Notes under the pieces: generated by a model
What the model was told of the DNA's origin: nothing
Databases searched by the model: none
What the model saw: only the letters and a program-made list of their open reading frames with translations
Shown here: piece by piece, positions 9,096 to 18,451 of the stretch
Position numbering within the stretch: position 1 is the stretch's first letter
How the letters are laid out: each line of letters starts with the position of its first letter
Made by a program: the position numbers and the translations under genes
NCBI GenBank assembly: GCA_947644545.1
Contig: CANRZW010000005.1
Span: 62,001-126,000, forward strand
Source: an uncultured Lachnospiraceae bacterium
GTDB taxonomy: Bacteria > Bacillota > Clostridia > Lachnospirales > Lachnospiraceae
Reading direction: 5' to 3'
Length of the DNA: 64,000 nucleotides

Positions 9096-10766
9096 ATGAA
9101 GACAGATATTGAGATTGCACAGGAAGCAAGAATGGAAAATATTGTGGCTGTTGCCGGCAGGATCGGGATAGAGCCTGATGATCTTGAGTTATACGGGAAG
9201 TACAAGGCGAAGATCTCAGACGAGTATATCGACCGTATCCAGCAGAACCCTGACGGAAAACTGATCCTTGTAACGGCGATCAACCCTACGCCGGCCGGGG
9301 AGGGCAAGACGACTACGAGCGTAGGGCTTGGGCAGGCATTTGGCCGCTTGGGGCTTAAGGCCGTCATAGCGCTCAGAGAGCCGTCGCTTGGTCCCTGTTT
9401 TGGCATCAAAGGAGGCGCGGCCGGCGGCGGTTACGCGCAGGTGGTGCCGATGGAAGACTTGAATCTGCACTTTACAGGCGATTTCCATGCCATTACTTCA
9501 GCCAATAATCTGCTGGCGGCGCTTTTGGATAATCATATTCAGCAGGGGAACGAGCTGGGGATCGACACCAGACAGATCGTCTGGAAGAGATGTCTGGACA
9601 TGAATGATCGCGCCCTGAGAAATATCGTGACAGGCCTTGGGAGCAAGGCTGACGGTTTTGTCAGAGAAGACCACTTTGTGATCACGGTCGCCTCGGAGAT
9701 CATGGCGATCCTGTGTCTGGCCTCCGATATGGAAGACTTAAAGGCACGGCTGGGCCGGATCATCGTCGCGTATACCGTTCAGGGCGATCCGGTGACCGCC
9801 TCCGATCTTAAGGCAGTCGGCGCTATGGCAGCGCTGTTAAAGGATGCCATGAAACCGAATTTGATTCAGACGCTGGAGCATACACCTGCATTGGTCCACG
9901 GAGGACCTTTTGCCAATATCGCACATGGATGCAATTCTGTACGGGCTACCAGGACAGCTCTCAAAATGGCGGATTATGTCATTACGGAGGCCGGCTTCGG
10001 CGCGGATCTTGGCGCAGAGAAATTCTTCGATATCAAGTGCCGTATGGCAGGATTAAAACCGGATGCGGTGGTTTTGGTGGCAACCATCCGCGCTTTAAAG
10101 TATAATGGAGGCGTTGCCAGGGAAGCTCTGTCGGAAGAGAATCTGCCGGCATTACAGGCAGGGATCGTAAATCTGGAAAAACATATTGAGAACTTACATA
10201 AATATCAGGTGCCGATCGTGGTGACGCTGAATTCTTTTGTTACAGATACACCGGCGGAGATTGCGTTTGTTAAAGAATTCTGTCAGGAACGGGAATGTGA
10301 ATTTGCTATTTCCGAAGTCTGGGAAAAAGGCGGTGACGGCGGCGTAGAATTGGCCTCTAAGGTATTGGAGACGCTTGAGAAGAAGGAAAGCCATTTCAAG
10401 GTATTATACGAGGATTCCTTAACTTTGCGGGAAAAGATCGAAACGATAGCATCCGAGATCTACGGTGCGGGGGGTGTGAGCTATACCGCGGCCGCTGTAA
10501 AGCAGCTTACGAATCTGGAGGCGCTTGGCTTCGGAAACCTGCCGGTCTGCATGGCCAAGACGCAGTATTCCCTTTCGGATGACCCGTCTCTTCTTGGAAG
10601 GCCTGTAGGCTTTCATATGCAGGTAAGAGAAGTATATGTTTCCGCAGGCGCAGGCTTTGTAGTGGTTCTGACGGGCGCCGTCATGACAATGCCGGGACTG
10701 CCGAAGAAACCGGCGGCCTATCAGATCGATGTGGACGAACAGGGTAAGATCACAGGACTGTTCTAG
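9096..10766 (+). CDS. fhs: Formate--tetrahydrofolate ligase
   Basis: A 556-residue enzyme that makes 10-formyl-THF from formate, THF and ATP. The nucleotide-binding loop [16 protein letters not shown], the conserved [17 protein letters not shown] and [13 protein letters not shown] are all present, and the length is standard. Start ATG 9096 follows AAAGGGTGG by seven bases; a TTG two codons earlier is a weaker choice. It is followed 25 bases later by folD, giving the two steps from formate to methylene-THF used by purine synthesis, by metH and, in acetogens, by the methyl branch of the Wood-Ljungdahl pathway. No other Wood-Ljungdahl genes are visible here. Confidence 0.97.
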   Translation: MKTDIEIAQEARMENIVAVAGRIGIEPDDLELYGKYKAKISDEYIDRIQQNPDGKLILVTAINPTPAGEGKTTTSVGLGQAFGRLGLKAVIALREPSLGPCFGIKGGAAGGGYAQVVPMEDLNLHFTGDFHAITSANNLLAALLDNHIQQGNELGIDTRQIVWKRCLDMNDRALRNIVTGLGSKADGFVREDHFVITVASEIMAILCLASDMEDLKARLGRIIVAYTVQGDPVTASDLKAVGAMAALLKDAMKPNLIQTLEHTPALVHGGPFANIAHGCNSVRATRTALKMADYVITEAGFGADLGAEKFFDIKCRMAGLKPDAVVLVATIRALKYNGGVAREALSEENLPALQAGIVNLEKHIENLHKYQVPIVVTLNSFVTDTPAEIAFVKEFCQERECEFAISEVWEKGGDGGVELASKVLETLEKKESHFKVLYEDSLTLREKIETIASEIYGAGGVSYTAAAVKQLTNLEALGFGNLPVCMAKTQYSLSDDPSLLGRPVGFHMQVREVYVSAGAGFVVVLTGAVMTMPGLPKKPAAYQIDVDEQGKITGLF

Positions 10767-10791
10767 CGGGAGAATCAGAATGGAGGGAATT

Positions 10792-11643
10792 ATGCCGCAG
10801 ATTATAGATGGTAAGAAGATTTCGGCCATGATCAAGGACGAATTAAAGACACAGGTGACCGCGTTAAAGAGTAAGCAGGAAGTTTCCATCTGTCTTGCCG
10901 TGATACAGGTAGGGAATGATCCGGCATCGGCGGTCTATGTAGGGAACAAAAAGAAGGCATGTGCCTATATCGGTATAGATTCTTTGTCTTATGAACTGCC
11001 GGAAGAAACGTCACAGGCACAGCTGATGGACCTGATCGGGGAGTTAAACCATAAGGCGGAAGTGACGGGGATCCTTGTACAGCTTCCGCTGCCTGAGCAC
11101 ATTGATGAAGACGCGGTCATCCGTGCGATCGATCCGGCGAAGGACGTGGACGGTTTCCATCCCCAGAGTGTCGGTGCACTCTGCATCGGACAGCCGGGAT
11201 TCGTGTCCTGTACGCCGGCCGGGATTATTCAGCTTCTGAAACGATCCGGAATCGAGATAGCCGGCCGGGAGTGCGTTGTCGTTGGCAGAAGCAATATTGT
11301 GGGAAAACCGATGGCGCTGCTTCTTTTGCGGGAAAACGGAACGGTAACGGTCGCGCATTCCAGGACAGAGAACCTGAAAGAAGTGACAGGCAGAGCGGAC
11401 ATCTTGGTAGTCGCGGTAGGGCGGCCCAAAATGATAACCAGAGAATATGTAAAAGAAGGCGCCGTTGTGATAGACGTCGGCATCCATCGAAATGAAGACG
11501 GCAGACTGTGCGGGGATGTGGATTATGAGGATGTTGCCCCGATATGCAGTGCGATCACTCCGGTACCAGGCGGTGTCGGCCCGATGACGATCGCCATGTT
11601 GATGCATAATTGTGTGGAGGCTGGAAAGGCCGGCAGGCGATAG
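10792..11643 (+). CDS. folD: Bifunctional methylene-THF dehydrogenase / methenyl-THF cyclohydrolase
   Basis: A 283-residue FolD, interconverting 10-formyl-, methenyl- and methylene-THF with NAD(P). Recognised by the catalytic region YVGNKKKACAYIGI, GILVQLPLPEHI, DVDGFHP, the Rossmann-type VVGRSNIVGKPMALLLL and the C-terminal TPVPGGVGPMT. Start ATG 10792 lies after TGGAGGGA. It is co-transcribed with fhs (26-base gap). The lysine of the YxxxK catalytic motif is present in YVGNKK. Confidence 0.97.
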   Translation: MPQIIDGKKISAMIKDELKTQVTALKSKQEVSICLAVIQVGNDPASAVYVGNKKKACAYIGIDSLSYELPEETSQAQLMDLIGELNHKAEVTGILVQLPLPEHIDEDAVIRAIDPAKDVDGFHPQSVGALCIGQPGFVSCTPAGIIQLLKRSGIEIAGRECVVVGRSNIVGKPMALLLLRENGTVTVAHSRTENLKEVTGRADILVVAVGRPKMITREYVKEGAVVIDVGIHRNEDGRLCGDVDYEDVAPICSAITPVPGGVGPMTIAMLMHNCVEAGKAGRR

Positions 11644-11662
11644 ATAAGAAAGGGAACTGTTT

Positions 11663-13108
11663 ATGAAGTGTCCACATTGCGGCAACGAGATGGTCGAGGG
11701 ACATCTGATCTGCGAGGTATGCGGAGAGGAGATCCGGATCGTTCCCGATTTTGAGCCGGAAATAGAAAACAGTATAACAGAAACGCTTACCACTTTGGCT
11801 GCGGAACAGGATGAAAAGGACAACGGGCAGGTGCAGCCGGAAAGTGTTGAACAGATAGAGGAATTTACAGAACCGGAAGAAGAAAATACAGATGGCAGAA
11901 GGATATGGGTGATCGCGAGTCTTGTTATATTTTTTGTCGTCGCATCCGTAACCTATGGCGCGTATGCCTATCATATTCAGACAATAGAATATCAGATAGA
12001 CAAAGCAAGGGAATATGCGGCAAACGGATCCTACACGGAGGCGATTGCCTGCCTGGAAGCCGCCTACGAAAAGAATCCGGCTGAGGCGAGGCTTCTTTTT
12101 CAGGAAGCGGATTATTACTATGTACAGGAGGATCATACCTCGGCAATCCGGGTGTTATTCCGGATCATAGATAACGGAAATTTTCCTTACGAGGATGTGG
12201 AGGAAGCATATAACAAGATCATAACAATCTATGCGAACCAGGGCGCATATGGGGAGATCAACGATCTGCTCAAAAACTGTCCGGAGAGCGATGTCGTCAA
12301 TATGTTCCAGAGTTATCTGGCCATGGAACCGGAATTCAGCTATGTGGAAGGAAATTATGCGGAGGTCATTCCGCTGAAACTCAGTTCCAATACTTCTGGA
12401 ACGATATATTATACCATGGATGGATCTTTGCCGAATAAGAACAGTGAGATTTATACAGCCCCCTTATTTCTGGAGGACGGAGAACATACGATAAGAGCCT
12501 TCTTTGTCAACGACTACGGCATCGAGAGTGAGATCGTCACCAAGAAGTATATTATCAATCTGTCTGTGCCAAACGCGCCGGAAGTAGAGCTGTACAGCGG
12601 AGAATATACCGAGCCGATGATGATCGAGGCGGAAGAGATTGAAGGATGCCGGATCTTCTATACGACAGACGAGTCTGATCCTACGGCAGACAGTGTCCCC
12701 TACACGGGACCGATCCCCATGCCGCTTGGAAAGACATTATTCAAATTCGTCAATATCAGCGATGAGGGCGTGTCCAGCGATATTACAATGCGTACCTATA
12801 CATTGAAGCTAAAGGATGCCATTCCGACAGACAGGGCCGAGATCCACCTTGTACAGCGTCTTGTCGAAACCGGCTATCTTGAGGATACACTCGGTAACAG
12901 CAAGCGTCTGACCGGCAGGCTGAGCTATCAGTTCAGCTCTGTGCTGGGAATCAATGGCGCCAGCTATTATACGATCAATGAATACTATGATGATGGCACA
13001 GGGATGCTGAACCGGACAGACAAGGTGTTCCTGGTTCAGATCTATACCGGGGAAGCAGCACAGCTTGGATATGACGAGAAGGGAAACTTTATTGCGGTGA
13101 TTATTTAG
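11663..13108 (+). CDS. Zinc-ribbon, TPR and chitobiase-like repeat membrane protein
   Basis: A 481-residue protein of unknown function with a clear mosaic layout. Residues 1-22 form a zinc ribbon with Cys3, Cys6, Cys17 and Cys20. An acidic linker leads to one membrane helix (about 75-98, RIWVIASLVIFFVVASV). Outside the membrane, about 105-210 hold TPR-like helices. Two immunoglobulin-like modules of the chitobiase C-terminal type follow; the first carries YYTMDGSLPNKNSEIYTAPL and the second FYTTDESDPT with PYTGPI. A last 90-residue domain is unassigned. The gene follows folD by 19 bases and is probably in that operon by position only. Related proteins occur widely in gut Clostridia; a role in sensing or holding the cell envelope is a guess. 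Confidence 0.7.
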   Translation: MKCPHCGNEMVEGHLICEVCGEEIRIVPDFEPEIENSITETLTTLAAEQDEKDNGQVQPESVEQIEEFTEPEEENTDGRRIWVIASLVIFFVVASVTYGAYAYHIQTIEYQIDKAREYAANGSYTEAIACLEAAYEKNPAEARLLFQEADYYYVQEDHTSAIRVLFRIIDNGNFPYEDVEEAYNKIITIYANQGAYGEINDLLKNCPESDVVNMFQSYLAMEPEFSYVEGNYAEVIPLKLSSNTSGTIYYTMDGSLPNKNSEIYTAPLFLEDGEHTIRAFFVNDYGIESEIVTKKYIINLSVPNAPEVELYSGEYTEPMMIEAEEIEGCRIFYTTDESDPTADSVPYTGPIPMPLGKTLFKFVNISDEGVSSDITMRTYTLKLKDAIPTDRAEIHLVQRLVETGYLEDTLGNSKRLTGRLSYQFSSVLGINGASYYTINEYYDDGTGMLNRTDKVFLVQIYTGEAAQLGYDEKGNFIAVII

Positions 13109-13141
13109 AGGCCGTCCGTGTTTTCCAAATTTTAAAAACAG

Positions 13142-13170
13142 TTGCAAATTATGATGAGTTCCATTATTAT
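13142..13170 (+). promoter_or_regulatory. Sigma-A type promoter for nfnA-nfnB
   Basis: TTGCAA at 13142-13147, a 17-base spacer and TATTAT at 13165-13170, about 50 bases before the nfnA start. A small dyad, ACAC-N4-GTGT, follows near the expected transcript start. The AGGAGG ribosome site is at 13206-13211. Confidence 0.65.
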
Positions 13171-13221
13171 TAGTGAGATACACGATTGTGTGAGGATATT
13201 AGTTTAGGAGGATAAGTAGCG

Positions 13222-14115
13222 ATGTACAGGATACAAAAAGCAGAAGAACTTACAACGAACATTTATCTTATGGACGTTGAAGCGCCGCGAGTTGCCAGAT
13301 CTTGTCAGCCGGGACAGTTTGTGATTGTCAGAATGGATGAGGGCGGAGAGCGTATTCCGCTGACGATCTGTGATTATAACAGGGAGACCGGAACGGTCAC
13401 GATCGTATTCCAGGTTGTCGGAGCGGCAACAGAGATGATGCGCAATTTGAAGACGGGTGACGGCTTTCACGATTTTGTCGGACCGCTCGGCTGTCCTTCT
13501 GAATTTATACACGAAGAAATAGAGAGTCTGCGGGCTAAGAGAATTCTTTTTGTAGCCGGAGGTCTCGGCACAGCACCGGTTTATCCGCAGGTGAAATGGC
13601 TGCATGAGCATGGAGTGGATGCGGATGTGATCGTTGGTGCGAAGACGAAGGATCTGCTGATCATGGAAGAGGAAATGAAAGCTGTGGCCGGCAATCTCTA
13701 TATTACGACAGATGACGGTTCTTATGGAAGAAGCGGCATGGTTACGAAGGTGATCGACGATCTGATCAGCGAAGAGGGAAAGCATTATGACCTGTGCGTT
13801 GCCATCGGACCGATGATCATGATGAAATTTGTCTGTCTGACAACGAAGAAATATGATCTGCCGACGATTGTCAGCATGAATCCCATTATGGTGGACGGCA
13901 CGGGGATGTGCGGCGCCTGTCGTCTGACGGTTGACGGGGAAGTCAAATTCGCATGTGTGGATGGACCGGAGTTTGACGGACATAAGGTAGATTTTGACCA
14001 GGCCATGAAGCGTCAGCAGATCTATAAGACAAGAGAGGGCAGAGCATTCCTGAAGGCACAGGAGGGAAATACCCATCATGGCGGATGTGGAAACTGTGCG
14101 GATGAAGCACAATAA
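13222..14115 (+). CDS. nfnA: NADH-dependent ferredoxin:NADP oxidoreductase small subunit (NfnA-like)
   Basis: A 297-residue flavoprotein of the sulfide dehydrogenase / dihydroorotate dehydrogenase electron-transfer family. An N-terminal FAD barrel (RIPLTICDYN near 50) is followed by an NAD-binding domain (VAGGLGTAPVYPQVKWLHEHG near 115). A [2Fe-2S] site follows with MCGACRLTVDGEVKFACVDG near 235, and a further Cys pair lies at the end (GGCGNC). Paired with the next gene it matches NfnAB, which couples NADH, ferredoxin and NADPH by electron bifurcation in anaerobes. A simpler role as an electron partner of a glutamate synthase-type subunit cannot be excluded by sequence alone. Confidence 0.85.
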   Translation: MYRIQKAEELTTNIYLMDVEAPRVARSCQPGQFVIVRMDEGGERIPLTICDYNRETGTVTIVFQVVGAATEMMRNLKTGDGFHDFVGPLGCPSEFIHEEIESLRAKRILFVAGGLGTAPVYPQVKWLHEHGVDADVIVGAKTKDLLIMEEEMKAVAGNLYITTDDGSYGRSGMVTKVIDDLISEEGKHYDLCVAIGPMIMMKFVCLTTKKYDLPTIVSMNPIMVDGTGMCGACRLTVDGEVKFACVDGPEFDGHKVDFDQAMKRQQIYKTREGRAFLKAQEGNTHHGGCGNCADEAQ

Positions 14116-14145
14116 GGTTCGGTCGGGAAAGGAGCAGATGAGATA

Positions 14146-15534
14146 ATGGAAGCAGATGTATTGAAGAAGGTGCCTGTCCGCGAGCAGGATGCGAAGGTAC
14201 GTGCAACGAATTTTGAAGAAGTATGTCTTGGTTATAATAAAGAAGAGGCCATGTGTGAGGCGACCAGATGCATTAACTGCAAGAATGCGCAGTGTATCAA
14301 GGGATGCCCCGTGGCGATCAATATTCCCGGGTTTATCGAGAAGGTAAAGGAAGGGGACATAGAAGCGGCTTATCAGATCATCAGTGAAGCATCTGCGCTT
14401 CCGGCTGTATGCGGACGTGTCTGCCCGCAGGAGAGCCAGTGTGAGGGCAAGTGTATTCGCGGAATCAAGGGAGAACCGGTATCGATCGGTAAACTGGAGC
14501 GTTTTGTAGCGGATTGGGCAAGAGAGAATCATATTAAACCGGAAGGTCCCAGGGAGAAGAAGGACAAGAAGGTGGCCGTGATCGGTTCCGGGCCGGCCGG
14601 GCTGACCTGTGCAGGAGATCTGGCCAAAATGGGATACGAGGTAACCATCTTTGAAGCGCTGCATGAGCCGGGCGGTGTGCTGGTATATGGTATTCCCGAG
14701 TTCCGTCTCCCCAAACAGAATGTGGTGGCAGAGGAGATCGAGAACGTGCGCAATCTGGGCGTTAAGATCGAGACCAATGTCGTGGTGGGCAAGTCCGTCA
14801 CGATTGATGAGTTATTGGAGGAGGAAGGATTTGACGCGGTATTCATCGGATCAGGCGCGGGGTTGCCGAAATTCATGGGTATTCCGGGAGAGCAGGCCAA
14901 CGGAGTCTTCTCCGCCAACGAGTACCTGACAAGAAGCAATCTGATGAAAGCTTTTGATGAGAATTCCAACACCCCGATCATGCGCGGATCGAAAGTAGCT
15001 GTTGTAGGCGGCGGCAATGTGGCCATGGATGCAGCCAGGACGGCGCTTCGTCTCGGAGCGGAAGTACATATCGTATACCGCAGAAGCGAGGAAGAGCTGC
15101 CTGCCCGTGTGGAAGAAGTGCACCACGCGAAGGAAGAGGGGATTATATTTGATCTGCTGACTAATCCGACGGAGATCATCGCGGATGAAGAAGGCTGGGT
15201 TTCCGGGATCAAGTGTGTCAGAATGGAACTGGGAGAGCCCGATGCCTCAGGCAGAAGGCGTCCTGTGGTGATTGAGGGGTCCGAATTCATGATGGAAGTA
15301 GATACCGTCATCATGTCACTGGGAACTTCACCGAATCCTCTGATCTCTTCCACGACCAGGGGATTGGAAGTGAACAAATACAAGTGTATCGTGGCGGAGG
15401 AAGAGTTTGGGCAGACATCCAAGGAAGGTGTCTATGCCGGTGGTGATGCCGTTACGGGAGCTGCTACGGTCATTCTGGCCATGGGAGCAGGCAAGGCAGC
15501 CGCTAAGGGAATTGATGAGTATTTGAGCAGATAA
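14146..15534 (+). CDS. nfnB: NfnB-like / GltA-type glutamate synthase small-subunit flavoprotein
   Basis: A 462-residue iron-sulfur flavoprotein. The N-terminal ferredoxin-like part has the Cys sets CINCKNAQCIKGCP and CGRVCPQESQCEGKC for two [4Fe-4S] clusters. FAD binding is at VAVIGSGPAGLTCAGDLAKM (about 145), NADPH binding at VAVVGGGNVAMDAARTALRL (about 285), and the closing motif is GVYAGGDAVTGAATVILAM. Such proteins are often annotated as NADPH-dependent glutamate synthase, homotetrameric type. No glutamate synthase large subunit is nearby and the NfnA-like partner lies 30 bases upstream, so the bifurcating transhydrogenase reading is preferred. Confidence 0.85.
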   Translation: MEADVLKKVPVREQDAKVRATNFEEVCLGYNKEEAMCEATRCINCKNAQCIKGCPVAINIPGFIEKVKEGDIEAAYQIISEASALPAVCGRVCPQESQCEGKCIRGIKGEPVSIGKLERFVADWARENHIKPEGPREKKDKKVAVIGSGPAGLTCAGDLAKMGYEVTIFEALHEPGGVLVYGIPEFRLPKQNVVAEEIENVRNLGVKIETNVVVGKSVTIDELLEEEGFDAVFIGSGAGLPKFMGIPGEQANGVFSANEYLTRSNLMKAFDENSNTPIMRGSKVAVVGGGNVAMDAARTALRLGAEVHIVYRRSEEELPARVEEVHHAKEEGIIFDLLTNPTEIIADEEGWVSGIKCVRMELGEPDASGRRRPVVIEGSEFMMEVDTVIMSLGTSPNPLISSTTRGLEVNKYKCIVAEEEFGQTSKEGVYAGGDAVTGAATVILAMGAGKAAAKGIDEYLSR

Positions 15535-15560
15535 GAAATGTAACGTTGTCATAAATCAGG

Positions 15561-15589
15561 AAAGAGTCTGTCGGATGGCGGACTCTTTT
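15561..15589 (+). terminator. Rho-independent terminator after nfnB
   Basis: AAAGAGTCTG at 15561-15570 pairs with CGGACTCTTT at 15579-15588 (one G-T pair). The hairpin runs into a short T-run and lies 26 bases after the nfnB stop. Confidence 0.7.
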
Positions 15590-15684
15590 CATCCTATGGG
15601 ACAAAAGCAATGATTGCACTGCGGCTGAATCGTAAAACCGGAAACCGGAAATTTATTGTCTGTCAGATAAGGGGTTAGGAAATT

Positions 15685-15729
15685 CTTAATAATTTGAATA
15701 GTAGTTTATTAAGGAATGGCGGCTATAAT
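15685..15729 (+). promoter_or_regulatory. Possible promoter with a perfect dyad, ahead of the MORN protein gene
   Basis: TATAAT at 15724-15729 is a full -10 match, but the -35 region is weak (TAGTTT at 15702-15707). Over that region lies a perfect inverted repeat, CTTAATAA at 15685-15692 and TTATTAAG at 15706-15713. A weak -35 covered by a dyad suggests an activated or repressed promoter. This is the only signal seen in the 263-base gap apart from the terminator. Confidence 0.45.
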
Positions 15730-15797
15730 AAAGAGGTAGTGTTGGGAGGGAAGAACTGCTAGTCTGTGAGCAGGGATCAGAAAGGTTGTGGTGAGCT

Positions 15798-17015
15798 ATG
15801 AATTTGATGGAACGAAAGAATGATCATTCAAAGGGGCAGGACTGGAGAGAGGATATCCGGAGTGACAAGATGCAGGAACTGCAGGAAGATGATTTGCTGA
15901 TGGAGGATCTGGATATTGACGACAATGAAGAGACCGAGGAGACGGCCGTCGGGCTGCAGGGATTGCTGCAGCGGCCGTATATGACGACGGTACTGCTGGG
16001 TGTGATCGTTGCACTTTTAATCTGCATCATCATGCTTCTGGTACTGATGCCGGGCAGGAAAACCGTATCGGAGGGCAATGGCGATCTGCAGCAGAATATT
16101 ACAGACTATGTGCAGGAGCAGAAGCTCAACGACAGTGTTAAGAATGTATCGGGAGATGCCGTTGTCGTGAAATTACCGGAGGAGAATGAAGAGAAGCCGC
16201 CTGTCGGGACAGTCAGCGGACAGGAACAGCAGTCCGGCACGAAGAACGGCCAGGAGGCAATGCCGTCAAGCGATGCGTTTGTTTCGGCGGACGGTGATAA
16301 GACCGCGATCGTCGTAGATATTGAGAATGAAAATGATGTCGCTTATACGAAAGAATTCATCTTAAATGAGGCGTTGCCTTATTTTGCAGACAACAACCAG
16401 GATGCGATCTGGGACCTGGCCCACTTAAAGAGATATGTCAAATTGTCTTCGGAGTTGGCGGGTACGAATCAGTACTACTATATGGGAGGAGTCAACGGTA
16501 ATGGACGCCCTGAGGGCAAGGGTCTGGCAATCTATGAGAAGAACAGTTATTATTATGGAGACTGGTCTGACGGGAGCAGAAACGGAGAGGGCATCTGGTT
16601 CAAATTCTATATCGGACAGAAGGACTCGGAAAATGCCATGGGCAAATATATGGCACACAGCTATTCCGGCAGCTGGGCGAATGATCTGCCAAACGGCCAG
16701 GGTGCGGAGCATTATGACGTGGACACCTCCAAATTACAGGTCAGAGAGCGGATCATGCAGAATGTAGTCGGTAATTTCAGTGACGGCTTATACGACGGTG
16801 AATTGTACATGAATACGGTAGATTATACGGGTAATGTGGAAGAATGGAGCGGTATTACCACGAAGGGCGTATTTACCTTATGGAGAGATATGAGCGCCAT
16901 CGGTGAGTGCTCCGTGTGGAAGAAGAATGAGGATCCTTCGCTCTATATGGATATCGATCAATCCGAAAACAAGAATCAGGGAATACGTGAACTTCTGAAA
17001 CCGGAAGCTAAATAG
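15798..17015 (+). CDS. MORN-repeat membrane-anchored protein
   Basis: A 405-residue protein of unknown function. An acidic cytosolic N-terminus (1-60) precedes one membrane helix (about 67-86, TVLLGVIVALLICIIMLLVL). A low-complexity linker (about 90-180) is followed by MORN-like repeats near 230-330, for example GRPEGKGLAIYEKNSYYYGDW, and a second copy with GEGIWFKFY. MORN repeats bind lipids or act as structural hairpins in other proteins. The topology places the repeats outside the cell. The ribosome site before ATG 15798 is weak (AAAGG with long spacing). It is probably a one-gene unit, with its own promoter before and another promoter after it. Confidence 0.72.
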   Translation: MNLMERKNDHSKGQDWREDIRSDKMQELQEDDLLMEDLDIDDNEETEETAVGLQGLLQRPYMTTVLLGVIVALLICIIMLLVLMPGRKTVSEGNGDLQQNITDYVQEQKLNDSVKNVSGDAVVVKLPEENEEKPPVGTVSGQEQQSGTKNGQEAMPSSDAFVSADGDKTAIVVDIENENDVAYTKEFILNEALPYFADNNQDAIWDLAHLKRYVKLSSELAGTNQYYYMGGVNGNGRPEGKGLAIYEKNSYYYGDWSDGSRNGEGIWFKFYIGQKDSENAMGKYMAHSYSGSWANDLPNGQGAEHYDVDTSKLQVRERIMQNVVGNFSDGLYDGELYMNTVDYTGNVEEWSGITTKGVFTLWRDMSAIGECSVWKKNEDPSLYMDIDQSENKNQGIRELLKPEAK

Positions 17016-17069
17016 GCGTTGTAAATGCATGACAAACATCCAATTGAGCATCGTTCTGACAGGTTGTTC

Positions 17070-17098
17070 TTGCAATTCGTACAAAATGATTATAAAAT
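17070..17098 (+). promoter_or_regulatory. Sigma-A type promoter for the zinc-ribbon membrane protein and rlmH
   Basis: TTGCAA at 17070-17075, a 17-base spacer and TAAAAT at 17093-17098, about 100 bases before the next gene. The surrounding leader is A/T-rich and shows no further clear structure. Confidence 0.6.
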
Positions 17099-17194
17099 AA
17101 ATGTGTGTGATGGAGAATTCTGGCAATTTTTCTTATATACAGAAGTTGGATATGCGTAAGATAAAGTCGAATTGTTATAAGGAGAGTGACGGTT

Positions 17195-17896
17195 ATGCCT
17201 TGGTGTCCGGTTTGTAAGAACGAGTACAGGGAAGGAATTGAACGCTGTGCGGAGTGTAAAGTCGCGTTGGTGGAAAGTCTTGCAGAAGCTGACGATGATG
17301 GCGGGAAGGCTGCCAGACTGCAGCAGGAGAAGCTGGCGCGTCTGCAGGCCATGTATGCTGCGGAACAATTACAACAAGAGGCAGACAGTGAGGATGCAGC
17401 AACCGAAGAGCGGCCGTCTTATCATCCTTATCAGAACAGCGCCGCGAAGGCGGAAGACAATAAGTCTTCCGCATACATATTATTATTTGTAGGTATTGTA
17501 GGTTTTGTTTTTGTTTTTCTTATATTTATGAGGATCATCCCTCTCTATCAGAACGAGAGCACCACAAGATATCTGGTATGCGGTGTCATGGGGGCAATGT
17601 TCGTTCTCTTTATCGTGTTTGGTATCGTATCCATGCGTAATTCCAGGATTCTGCTCGTGAAGGCCAAGTCAGAAGATTCCTTGTTGAGCGAGCTGACGAA
17701 ATGGTGTGAGAACAACCTGTCGACTGAGATGATTGATGACGGACTTTATGGAGCGGATACCGGGGAAGAGCAGAAGTATTTTATGCGCACGGACCGGATG
17801 CGCACGATCATCAGCGATAAGTTTATGAATCTTGACGAGGCTTTTTTGGAACATTTTGTAGATGAGTATTATCAGAGGCTGTTTGAAGACGAATGA
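17195..17896 (+). CDS. Zinc-ribbon membrane protein of unknown function
   Basis: A 233-residue protein. The N-terminus MPWCPVCKNEYREGIERCAE carries Cys4, Cys7, Cys18 and Cys21, a zinc ribbon. A Gln/Glu/Ala-rich, likely coiled stretch follows (about 30-80), then two membrane helices (about 95-117 and 130-152) and an acidic C-terminal domain. ATG 17195 lies ten bases after AAGGAG; an in-frame GTG at 17186 is too close to that ribosome site. The stop overlaps the rlmH start by four bases (ATGA), so the two are translationally coupled. I do not recognise a named family. Zinc-ribbon-plus-helix proteins of this type are common in Lachnospiraceae. Confidence 0.72.
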   Translation: MPWCPVCKNEYREGIERCAECKVALVESLAEADDDGGKAARLQQEKLARLQAMYAAEQLQQEADSEDAATEERPSYHPYQNSAAKAEDNKSSAYILLFVGIVGFVFVFLIFMRIIPLYQNESTTRYLVCGVMGAMFVLFIVFGIVSMRNSRILLVKAKSEDSLLSELTKWCENNLSTEMIDDGLYGADTGEEQKYFMRTDRMRTIISDKFMNLDEAFLEHFVDEYYQRLFEDE

Positions 17897-18372
17897 AGAT
17901 AACTGTGATCGCGGTAGGCAAAATAAAAGAGAAATTCTACAGGGATGCCCTGGCCGAATATGAGAAGCGGCTGAGCCGTTACTGTAAGCTGGAGATCCTG
18001 CAGGTAGAAGATGAGAAGACGCCGGATAAAGCAGGCGAAGCTTTGGAACAGCAGATCCGCAGGAAAGAAGCCGACAGAATCCTGAGATACATCAGGGAGG
18101 ATGCCTGTGTGATCACGCTGGAGATTCTCGGCAGGGAATACGATTCGGAGGGGTTTGCCGGCGCGTTGGAGAAGCTGGCAACACAGGGTGTCAGCCATAT
18201 TCAATTTATCATAGGCGGATCCCTTGGACTGCATGAAGAGATATGTAAGAGAGCTGACCACAAGGTCAGCTTTTCTAGAATGACCTTTCCGCACCAGCTG
18301 ATGCGAGTCATTCTCCTGGAACAGATTTACAGGAGCTTCCGCATCATAAACGGCGAACCCTATCACAAATAG
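17893..18372 (+). CDS. rlmH: 23S rRNA (pseudouridine1915-N3)-methyltransferase RlmH
   Basis: A 159-residue SPOUT methyltransferase that methylates pseudouridine 1915 in helix 69 of 23S rRNA. The opening MKITVIAVGKIKEKFYRDAL, the SAM-knot segment FIIGGSLGLHEEI and the C-terminal FPHQLMRVILLEQIYRSFRI with GEPYHK are diagnostic. Full length. Coupled by a four-base overlap to the zinc-ribbon gene upstream. Confidence 0.97.
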   Translation: MKITVIAVGKIKEKFYRDALAEYEKRLSRYCKLEILQVEDEKTPDKAGEALEQQIRRKEADRILRYIREDACVITLEILGREYDSEGFAGALEKLATQGVSHIQFIIGGSLGLHEEICKRADHKVSFSRMTFPHQLMRVILLEQIYRSFRIINGEPYHK

Positions 18373-18389
18373 TACGATGCGTGATCGTA
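18373..18389 (+). other. Short stem-loop after rlmH
   Basis: TACGAT at 18373-18378 pairs exactly with ATCGTA at 18384-18389, immediately after the rlmH stop. There is no clear T-run, so its role as a terminator is doubtful. Confidence 0.35.
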
Positions 18390-18451
18390 ACTTTGAGATC
18401 AAAGGCTGAATAGTTAAGCATGATTTCTGTTCATCAGACATATAGTGAACT

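Noticed and set aside
13222-15534. Plain glutamate synthase annotation for the flavoprotein pair
   Set aside because: No glutamate synthase large subunit is present and the pair matches the NfnAB arrangement, although the activity is not proven.
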